Shown here piece by piece: positions 1 to 5,130 of a stretch of DNA of 5,330 bases. Within the stretch, counting starts at the first letter, position 1, and every line of letters begins with the position of its first letter. A model generated the notes under the pieces. It made no database searches. It was not told where the DNA came from and saw only the letters and a program-made list of their open reading frames with translations. This DNA comes from an uncultured Fimbriimonadales bacterium (GTDB lineage Bacteria > Armatimonadota > Fimbriimonadia > Fimbriimonadales > GBS-DC): the NCBI GenBank assembly GCA_937925775.1, contig CALAMM010000025.1:1-5330 (forward strand), written 5' to 3'. The position numbers and the translations under genes were made by a program.

Positions 1-369
1 TGCGCCCTCCGCCAAGACTACGAAAGTTTTTATCGTCAGGAATTGGCGCATCGTCGCGAGGTCGGCTACCCGCCCTTTGTGCGGTTGGTGAACCTGCTCA
101 GTGCGGATGCCAGCGCGCCCGCTGCCGAACGCCCTCTGCAGCAGCTCGCAACAATGCTTGAGAGCCAAATCGGTGATGCCCTCTTGCAAGTGCTGGGACC
201 CGCGCCTGCGCCCCTCGAGCGGTTAGAGAATCGCTATCGGTATCACTTGCTACTGAAATTCGCGCCTGATGTAGAGCCAGCGGAGATCCTTGCGCCCGTG
301 CTGGAACAGCTCGCCCCACCCGACCGCGCCCAAGTAAAGGTAGACCTCGACCCGATGCACCTGTTGTGA
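1..369 (+). CDS. priA: Primosomal protein N' (PriA), C-terminal fragment
   Basis: PriA is a superfamily 2 DNA helicase that recognises stalled or collapsed replication forks and reloads the replisome in the cytoplasm. Only the last 122 residues are present; the reading frame is open from base 1 and ends at TGA 367-369. The fragment carries the hallmarks of the PriA C-terminal domain: a FYRQELAHRR stretch followed by GYPPF near residues 10-25, then VLGPAPAPLERLENRYR (about residues 70-87), and the closing VDLDPMHLL, matching the usual 'vdvDPxxlL' ending. The helicase motifs and the zinc-binding cysteines lie upstream of the window. No terminator is evident after the stop, and the next gene has its own promoter about 75 bases downstream. 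The identification is firm; intactness of the missing part cannot be judged. Confidence 0.93.
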   Translation, partial: CALRQDYESFYRQELAHRREVGYPPFVRLVNLLSADASAPAAERPLQQLATMLESQIGDALLQVLGPAPAPLERLENRYRYHLLLKFAPDVEPAEILAPVLEQLAPPDRAQVKVDLDPMHLL

Positions 370-441
370 ACCTTTCAAAGCGCATTGGCCCACCGTAAAC
401 ACGAATTTCACGCTCCCAAATAGCCTCCCACTGTTGCTTTC

Positions 442-484
442 ACTTGACAAGTGCGTATGAAAACTTGACAAGTGCGTATGAAAA
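442..484 (+). repeat. Tandem 21-bp duplication containing palindromic ACTTGACAAGT
   Basis: Two exact copies of a 21-bp unit lie head to tail at 442-462 and 463-483, with one further matching base at 484. Each copy contains ACTTGACAAGT, a perfect dyad of 5-bp arms around a central A (centres at 447 and 468). In the first copy the arms extend to 6 bp (441-453). The 21-bp centre spacing is two helical turns, so a bound dimer would sit on the same DNA face at both sites. The second copy overlaps the -35 box of the promoter below, so it looks like a double operator. The cognate regulator is unknown. Confidence 0.75.
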
Positions 485-494
485 TAGGTATACT
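465..494 (+). promoter_or_regulatory. Strong sigma-70-type promoter for the 82-aa gene
   Basis: A perfect -35 box TTGACA (465-470) is followed after 18 bases by TATACT (489-494), a 5/6 match to the -10 consensus. Transcription would begin near 500-502, leaving a leader of about 18-20 bases that holds the ribosome binding site. The -35 box sits inside the palindrome ACTTGACAAGT, so a protein bound there would block polymerase. A second TTGACA at 444-449 comes from the tandem duplication but has no -10 at suitable distance, so it is probably an operator copy and not a second promoter. Confidence 0.8.
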
Positions 495-506
495 TACAGG
501 CGTCAT

Positions 507-513
507 GGAGGTG
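507..513 (+). promoter_or_regulatory. Ribosome binding site fixing the start at 520
   Basis: GGAGGTG lies six bases before the ATG at 520, an almost ideal Shine-Dalgarno sequence. It decides between this start and an upstream in-frame GTG at 472, which lies in the -35 region and would not be transcribed from the predicted promoter. Confidence 0.85.
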
Positions 514-519
514 TCTGCT

Positions 520-768
520 ATGACCGATCGACGTGGCATGTATATCGAGGGTATCCTTAAAGCGTTCAAGGCAGGTGAGATAGACATGGCAGAAGCAATT
601 AAGTCAATACGGAGACGCAAGCCGAATCAGGCGAAGATTGACGGAGCGCAAGAGTTTGCGAAGCTGATTATGGACGGCAAGATAGAGGAGGCGTTTGCGA
701 AGTATCGCTTCGGTCTCAAAAATGTCCGTCAGCGAAAGCGCGGCTCCAAGAACGGCGAGTCCGCCTGA
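520..768 (+). CDS. Small hypothetical protein, 82 aa, helical with internal repeat
   Basis: I do not recognise this protein. It has 82 residues, no cysteines, no signal peptide and no membrane segment. It should be mostly alpha-helical and charged. Two segments look alike: residues 14-26, centred on AGEIDMAEA, and residues 49-60, centred on DGKIEEAFA. Both share the pattern G-[EK]-I-[DE]-x-A, a spacing reminiscent of short SHOCT-like helical hairpins, though this is only a resemblance. The tail (about 65-79) is strongly basic (VRQRKRGSK), which could contact nucleic acid. The start at 520 is set by the GGAGGTG site and by the promoter position. G+C is about 48% by hand count over 541-720, well below polA, with codons such as ATA and AGA that its neighbours use rarely. 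It has its own promoter and terminator and so forms a monocistronic unit. An acquired or lineage-specific gene, possibly autoregulated, is a reasonable inference and no more. Confidence 0.78.
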   Translation: MTDRRGMYIEGILKAFKAGEIDMAEAIKSIRRRKPNQAKIDGAQEFAKLIMDGKIEEAFAKYRFGLKNVRQRKRGSKNGESA

Positions 769-779
769 GTAGCGGCTTG

Positions 780-805
780 AAGCCCCTCCCTTGGGAGGGG
801 CTTTT
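780..805 (+). terminator. Rho-independent terminator after the 82-aa gene
   Basis: AGCCCCTCCC (781-790) pairs perfectly with GGGAGGGGCT (793-802), and A780 with T803 extends the stem to 11 bp. The inner bases form a tight loop of about four nucleotides. The stem is G+C-rich and runs into TTTT (802-805), with a further T-run at 810-813. It lies 11 bases after the stop codon at 768 and closes the 82-aa transcription unit. The following gene begins only 25 bases later, so it needs its own promoter or read-through. Confidence 0.9.
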
Positions 806-817
806 CGCGTTTTCGGG

Positions 818-823
818 TATCTT
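818..823 (+). promoter_or_regulatory. Possible -10 element just before the reductase ATG
   Basis: TATCTT ends six bases before the ATG at 830, and no Shine-Dalgarno sequence is visible between the terminator and the start. This geometry fits a leaderless transcript. No credible -35 box lies 17-18 bases upstream, where the terminator stem is found, so the call is weak. Confidence 0.3.
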
Positions 824-829
824 TTAGCC

Positions 830-1951
830 ATGCATCGGTTCGCGTTTGTAATCCATCCTGTTGATGTGAAGCGGGACGCCGCGCGTAAGTATCCCATCGC
901 AAAGTATCTACCGGAACGGTGGGTAGAACACCTGTTGATGCGCAAGGAGCCGATGGTCGTCTCGCAGATTAGAGGGATTCAGTCTCTAACAGGCGCGACG
1001 ACGGAAGGCTGGTTTATCGGCTGTCCGCTGTCCCCGCGCATGATGCTGAGCTTACCGCTCGATTTCGTGTATCAGAAAATCGTGCGCTGTGGGGAGATTG
1101 CGCAAGAGTTGGGCGCGGAGATTATCGGGCTGGGGGCGTTTACCTCTGTCGTGGGCGACGGGGGGATTACGATCGCGAAACACCTGGACATCGCTGTGAC
1201 GACGGGCAACAGCTACACGGTGGCGACGGCGATTGAGGCCGCCGTGTTGGGCGCGGCGAAGATGGGGGTGGACATCGCAGCCGCGACGGTCGCTGTGGTT
1301 GGAGCCACTGGCTCGATTGGGCGCACCTGTGCTGAAGCGCTCGCGCCGCAGGTGAAAACGATGCTCCTGCTCGGACGCGATGAGACGCGCCTCCATCCGA
1401 TTGCCGAGCGGCTCCGCCCCATCGCGCGCGGCGAGGTGCGCGTCTCCACTAACCTCGCGCAGGAGCTGCCAAACGCCGATGTGATTATCACCGTCACCAG
1501 CGCAGTGGACGCCGTGATCTACCCGAAAGACCTCAAGTCGGGCGCAGTGGTGGTGGATGTGGCGCGCCCGCGCGATGTGTCGGTGCGCGTGGCACGCGAA
1601 CGCGACGATGTGCTGGTGATTGAAGGCGGCCTCGTGGAAGTGCCAGGCAATGTCGATTTCGGCTTCGATTTCGGCTTCCCGCCACGCATGGCGTACGCAT
1701 GCATGTCAGAGACGATGATGCTCGCGCTGGAGGGGCGCATCGAGAGTTTCACGCTCGGCAAAGAGGTTAGCCTCCAGCAAGTGCAGACTACGCAGGCACT
1801 GGCGCGCAAGCACGGCTTTCGGCTGGCTGGGTTTCGCAGCTTCGAACGCGCCCTAACCGACGCTGAGATCGAGGCAATTCGCTTGCGTGCAGGGCGGGCA
1901 ACCGCCTCGGCTACCCCAAGTTATGAGGCTGAGCCGACGAACTCTTCATAA
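830..1951 (+). CDS. Long-chain acyl-ACP reductase-like dehydrogenase (AAR / COG5322 family)
   Basis: The 373-residue product resembles cyanobacterial long-chain acyl-[acyl-carrier-protein] reductase, which reduces fatty acyl-ACP to fatty aldehyde with NADPH through a thioester on cysteine. Visible family features are GLGAFTSVVGD (about 100-110), TTGNSYT (124-130), a Rossmann-type loop VAVVGATGSIG (154-164), GGLVE (266-270), and YACMSETMMLALEG (289-302). Cys291 (TGC 1700-1702) aligns with the active-site cysteine of the cyanobacterial enzyme, which lies in a similar FACFAEA context. ATG 830 is chosen because the family begins with a short beta strand like MHRFAFVIHP and because the open frame further upstream runs into the terminator. 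The Ser/Thr/Ala-rich tail after about residue 355 exceeds the usual family end. In many cyanobacteria the partner aldehyde-deformylating oxygenase gene is adjacent; none is present here. Homology is strong. The true substrate is uncertain, since the family is also annotated as 'predicted amino acid dehydrogenase'. It is convergent with the next gene, with a 22-base gap. Confidence 0.82.
   Translation: MHRFAFVIHPVDVKRDAARKYPIAKYLPERWVEHLLMRKEPMVVSQIRGIQSLTGATTEGWFIGCPLSPRMMLSLPLDFVYQKIVRCGEIAQELGAEIIGLGAFTSVVGDGGITIAKHLDIAVTTGNSYTVATAIEAAVLGAAKMGVDIAAATVAVVGATGSIGRTCAEALAPQVKTMLLLGRDETRLHPIAERLRPIARGEVRVSTNLAQELPNADVIITVTSAVDAVIYPKDLKSGAVVVDVARPRDVSVRVARERDDVLVIEGGLVEVPGNVDFGFDFGFPPRMAYACMSETMMLALEGRIESFTLGKEVSLQQVQTTQALARKHGFRLAGFRSFERALTDAEIEAIRLRAGRATASATPSYEAEPTNSS
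1653..1678 (+). repeat. 12-bp in-frame tandem repeat (DFGF-DFGF)
   Basis: GATTTCGGCTTC occurs twice in direct succession (1655-1666 and 1667-1678), preceded by a matching TC. It encodes DFGFDFGF at residues 276-283, just before the catalytic-type Cys291. It could be a small replication-slippage duplication or an ordinary conserved loop of this subfamily. Confidence 0.6.
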
Positions 1952-1973
1952 GGTGAGGCGGGCAACAGCACCC

Positions 1974-2243
1974 TCAGCCTGCCTTGAAATAGTGATACAT
2001 CGTGATGATGAGGTACACGCCGCTCAGTGTCGCCACCCCGAAGATGAGGAACACCCACCAGCCCGTGTCGCTTCCCAACATCGAGAACATCGCAATCAAG
2101 TAAAGTGTCGCGGTGAGGAGCATCATCCACGCGAAACGCCGCGCGTGGGGGTTGGGCGGGCGCACGATGTTGCGACATCGCGGGCACTCCTGCCCGACGG
2201 CGTCCGACGGTAGCTCTGCTTGACAGTACGGGCAGCGGCACAT
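1974..2243 (-). CDS. Small zinc-ribbon protein with two membrane segments
   Basis: This 89-residue protein begins with a treble-cysteine zinc ribbon: C4-x2-C7 and C20-x2-C23 (CPYC, CPRC) would bind one zinc, and C2 is an extra cysteine. After a short basic linker (RPPNPHARR, about 28-36) come two hydrophobic segments, about 37-56 and 62-83, separated by the short polar turn GSDTG. The likely layout is a membrane hairpin with the zinc ribbon and C-terminus on the cytoplasmic side. ATG at 2243 is the first start after an in-frame stop four codons upstream. An AGAGGAAG stretch lies about 15 bases before it, farther than normal for a ribosome binding site. The function is unknown; such small ribbon-plus-membrane proteins are common and usually annotated as hypothetical. 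It is divergent from polA and convergent with the reductase gene. Codon-level coherence and the motif layout make it a real gene. Confidence 0.8.
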   Translation of the reverse strand: MCRCPYCQAELPSDAVGQECPRCRNIVRPPNPHARRFAWMMLLTATLYLIAMFSMLGSDTGWWVFLIFGVATLSGVYLIITMYHYFKAG

Positions 2244-2328
2244 CGCTTTATGGCACTACTTCCTCTGCGCCCACGGCTCTACACGAGACAACCCGCAGTC
2301 CGAAGCGCGATTCACCATCCACAAAATT

Positions 2329-2361
2329 GCTCTGGCACGCAAAAAAAGCGTGCCCAAGAGC
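2329..2361. repeat. Inverted repeat with A7 loop in the polA upstream region
   Basis: GGCACGC (2334-2340) and GCGTGCC (2348-2354) form a perfect 7-bp stem around seven A residues. Beyond a two-base bulge (CA, 2355-2356), GCTCT (2329-2333) pairs with AGAGC (2357-2361), giving 12 bp in all. The homopolymer is in the loop, not after the stem, so it is not a standard terminator on either strand. It could be a regulatory RNA structure or a protein-binding site between the divergent genes. Confidence 0.6.
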
Positions 2362-2433
2362 CTCGTAGGCGTCCCAGCGCGGAGCAGGCACCTTCACCGA
2401 CAATAATATACCTGCCACACCCAATACAAGAGG

Positions 2434-2439
2434 TACAAT
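2434..2439 (+). promoter_or_regulatory. Possible polA -10 element
   Basis: TACAAT (2434-2439) matches the -10 consensus at 5 of 6 positions and ends nine bases before the polA ATG. Transcription would start at about 2445-2448, giving a leaderless or nearly leaderless message. No good -35 box is seen 16-18 bases upstream. The GAGG at 2430-2433 is 15 bases from the ATG, too far for a normal ribosome binding site. Confidence 0.35.
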
Positions 2440-2448
2440 TCCCCTGCC

Positions 2449-5106
2449 ATGCCACGCCCGACACTGGTGATTATCGACGGACATAGCCTGCTCTATCGAG
2501 GTTTTTACGCCACGCGCCCGCTGACCACCTCCGACGGACGCCCCACCAACGCCGTGTATGCCTTCACGAATATGCTCCTGTCGATGTTGGAGCAGTTTCA
2601 GCCCGACGCGATTGTGGCGGCGTTTGACGCGCCCGCCCCCACCTTTCGCCATGAGGCATTTACGGAATACAAGGCGCACCGCCGCGAAACGCCCGACGAG
2701 TTCCGCCCACAGGTCGAGATGACGCGGCGCCTGCTGGAGGCGATGGGCGTAGTCACTATCAGCGAGGAGGGCTTCGAAGCCGATGATTTGGTGGGCGCGC
2801 TCGCGCGGCACGCGGTGGAGCAGGGCTACGATGTGCTCATCTTCACAGGTGACCGCGACCAGCTGCAGCTCATCAATGAGCATGTGCGCGTCTACGCCCC
2901 GCTCCGTGGCGTGTCGGAGCTGCAAGTGTTTGACGCCGACGCCGTGCAACAAAAATACGGGTTGACCCCTGCGCAGATTGTGGACTTCAAAGCGCTCTGT
3001 GGCGACCCCTCGGATAACATCCCTGGCGTTCCGGGCGTGGGCGAGAAGACCGCCGTCAGACTGCTCCAGCAGTTTGGGAGTGTAGAGGTTTTGCTCCAAA
3101 ACTTAGACAAAGTGGAGAACGAGAAGTTGCGCGAGTCGTTGCGCAAGCACGCCGACCAAGTTCGCCAGAGCCGCATGCTGGCGACGATTTTGGATAACGC
3201 GCCGCTCCCCCTCTCTGAGATCCCGCGCTTCGAGCTCACTCCAGAGCGCGTGCAAGCACTGCACCGCGTGCTGGAAGAGTTTGAGTTCCGCTCTGTCCTC
3301 AAACGGCTGCCCCAGCTGATAGCGCGGTTCGGCAAGCAAGCGGCGGCTACCTCCGTTCAATCGATGTACGAACTGCTTACGCCTGAAGTGTTGCGTAATC
3401 CTGATGAGGCGACGCTGGCGCGGCTGTTGGAAGGCGATGCGCCCGTAGGAGTGCGTTTTGTGGGGCAGTTGAACCGTTTACGCGATGCGTCGTTGCAAGG
3501 TGTTGCGCTTGCCGTTGCGCCCAACCGCGCGATGTGGCTGGACTTGGAAGGAAGCCTCTTCCCGCCAGCGCCGCTGCTGCGTTTGTTGGAGGATGCTGAA
3601 CGCCCGCGCGTCGCGTGGGACATCAAGACGGAGTGCTTGCTCCTGCGTAGTATAGGAATTAGCGCAAAACCTGCACAGTTTGACGCGCTCTTAGCCGCTT
3701 ACCTTTGGCAGCCGAGCCGTGCCACTTACGCGCTGGACTGGCTTAGCGAGGACTTGCTTAGCCTGCGCTTGCCCGATGACCCAGAGATACGCCCCGCTGC
3801 CGAAGCCTCTGCTCTGCTACAACTGCATCCTCGACTGCGTGCGATTCTGGAGCGCGAGGAGACCCTCCGCGTGCTGGAGCAGATCGAAGTCCCTCTTGCA
3901 CCCATCTTGGCGGAGATGGAGTGGCACGGCGTGCGCGTCGACGCGCCTTACCTCCAAGAACTTTCTGCCCGACTGGAGGTGGAGCTCAACGCCGTCGCGC
4001 AGGATATCTATACTTTGGCAGGCGAGGCGTTCAATATCGGTTCGCCTAAGCAGCTCGGCTCAATCCTGTTTGAGAAACTCGGCTTGCCCGTGATTAAGAA
4101 AACCAAGACGGGCTACTCCACTGACGCGGAGGTGCTGCAGACGCTCGCCGCCGAGCATCCCATCGCCGCGCTGATTGTCAAATATCGCGAGCTGAGTAAG
4201 CTGCGCTCCACCTACGCGGAGGCGTTGCCGAAGCTCATCAATCCGCTCACAGGGCGCATCCACACCAAACTCAACCAGACGGTGACGGCAACGGGCAGGC
4301 TCTCCAGTAGCGAGCCGAACCTGCAGAACATTCCCATCCGCACGGAAATCGGGCGTGAAATCCGACGCGCCTTCATCGCCGACCCCAACTACCTGCTGCT
4401 GTCCCTCGACTACTCGCAAATTGAGCTGCGCATCTTGGCGCACATGTCGCAAGACCCGATGCTGCTGCGGGCGTTCGAGCGAGGCGAGGATATCCACACC
4501 GCGACGGCATCTATCCTGTTCGGCTTACCCCCAGAGCAGGTCGATAAAGAGCTGCGTCGACGCGCCAAGACGGTGAACTACGCCGTGCTGTACGGCATGA
4601 GCGACTACGGGCTGTCGCAGGAGTTGGGCATTAGCGTCGGCGAGGCGAAACAGATTATCGAGCAATATTTCCAGCGGTTCCCGCAAATCAAGGCGTTCAC
4701 GCAGGGGATTCTGGAAGAGGCGCGGGCAAGGGGCTATGTGCGCACATTGCTGGGGCGCAAGCGCCCCATCCCCGAGCTGCACAGCGCGAACCGCAACGAA
4801 CGCCTTGCCGCCGAACGCGCGGCGATTAACATGCCATTTCAGGGCACGGCGGCAGATATTATGAAGCTGGCGATGATCCGCGTGCATCGCCGCCTGCCTG
4901 AAATCGAGCCGAAGACACGCATGCTACTGCAAGTGCATGACGAACTGCTGCTGGAGTCGCCCGACTCGCGCGAGCAGGCGGTGAAGGTCGCCCACGCCAT
5001 CCGCACGGAGATGGAACAGGCTTATCCCCTGCGCGTGCCGCTTACTGTGGAAGCGAAAATGGGACCCAACTGGCGGGATATGCTTGCTTGCACAGAGCTT
5101 CACTGA
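2449..5106 (+). CDS. polA: DNA polymerase I with 5' nuclease and degenerate proofreading domain
   Basis: Pol I fills gaps and removes RNA primers during replication and excision repair. The product is 885 residues, near Bacillus Pol I in length and shorter than E. coli Pol I (928). The 5'-3' nuclease (about 1-290) has its metal ligands: D10, D60, E110/D112/D113, D135/D137 and GDPSDN (185-190), followed by a helix-hairpin-helix PGVPGVGEKTA. The 3'-5' exonuclease-like domain (about 320-470) lacks its catalytic set: V338 and Q340 stand where E. coli has D355 and E357, E395 for D424, and E452 for D501 with R448 for Y497. The polymerase domain (about 500-885) is complete: motif A DYSQIELR (D654, E659), motif B RRRAKTVNYAVLYG (R703, K707, Y711, Y715), and motif C VHDEL (H830, D831, E832). 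Tyr711 replaces the usual phenylalanine (E. coli F762, Taq F667). The ATG at 2449 places the IDGHSLLYR strand at the normal distance from the N-terminus. The gene is convergent with the FlhA-like gene, with a 24-base gap. Confidence 0.98.
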   Translation: MPRPTLVIIDGHSLLYRGFYATRPLTTSDGRPTNAVYAFTNMLLSMLEQFQPDAIVAAFDAPAPTFRHEAFTEYKAHRRETPDEFRPQVEMTRRLLEAMGVVTISEEGFEADDLVGALARHAVEQGYDVLIFTGDRDQLQLINEHVRVYAPLRGVSELQVFDADAVQQKYGLTPAQIVDFKALCGDPSDNIPGVPGVGEKTAVRLLQQFGSVEVLLQNLDKVENEKLRESLRKHADQVRQSRMLATILDNAPLPLSEIPRFELTPERVQALHRVLEEFEFRSVLKRLPQLIARFGKQAAATSVQSMYELLTPEVLRNPDEATLARLLEGDAPVGVRFVGQLNRLRDASLQGVALAVAPNRAMWLDLEGSLFPPAPLLRLLEDAERPRVAWDIKTECLLLRSIGISAKPAQFDALLAAYLWQPSRATYALDWLSEDLLSLRLPDDPEIRPAAEASALLQLHPRLRAILEREETLRVLEQIEVPLAPILAEMEWHGVRVDAPYLQELSARLEVELNAVAQDIYTLAGEAFNIGSPKQLGSILFEKLGLPVIKKTKTGYSTDAEVLQTLAAEHPIAALIVKYRELSKLRSTYAEALPKLINPLTGRIHTKLNQTVTATGRLSSSEPNLQNIPIRTEIGREIRRAFIADPNYLLLSLDYSQIELRILAHMSQDPMLLRAFERGEDIHTATASILFGLPPEQVDKELRRRAKTVNYAVLYGMSDYGLSQELGISVGEAKQIIEQYFQRFPQIKAFTQGILEEARARGYVRTLLGRKRPIPELHSANRNERLAAERAAINMPFQGTAADIMKLAMIRVHRRLPEIEPKTRMLLQVHDELLLESPDSREQAVKVAHAIRTEMEQAYPLRVPLTVEAKMGPNWRDMLACTELH

Positions 5107-5130
5107 AGGTGGGCGGCGGTCAGCCTTCTC

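Noticed and set aside
444..449. First TTGACA as an independent second promoter
   Set aside because: No -10-like hexamer is present 16-18 bases downstream; it is best explained as the duplicated operator copy.
472..519. Upstream GTG start extending the 82-aa protein by 16 residues
   Set aside because: It lies within the -35 region of the predicted promoter and has no ribosome binding site, while ATG 520 has GGAGGTG six bases upstream.
791..829. Upstream TTG start extending the reductase by 13 residues
   Set aside because: It begins inside the terminator stem, and the family's N-terminus matches the start at 830.
1926..1980. AGGCTGAG / CTCAGCCT inverted repeat at the convergent gene ends
   Set aside because: Eight-base arms are separated by 39 bases with no following T-run; too weak to call a bidirectional terminator.
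2248..3099. 283-codon open frame on the minus strand across the 5' end of polA
   Set aside because: Over 2449-3099 it is antisense to the conserved 5' nuclease domain, shows no recognisable domain and is a codon-bias shadow. Only the intergenic part is kept as a low-interest observation.
4060..4887. Long minus-strand frames opposite the polymerase domain
   Set aside because: They mirror conserved polymerase motifs on the plus strand and show no protein family features.
5105..5128. GAAGG / CCTTC inverted repeat between polA and the FlhA-like gene
   Set aside because: The arms are only five bases with a 14-base loop and no T-run; not supportable as a terminator.
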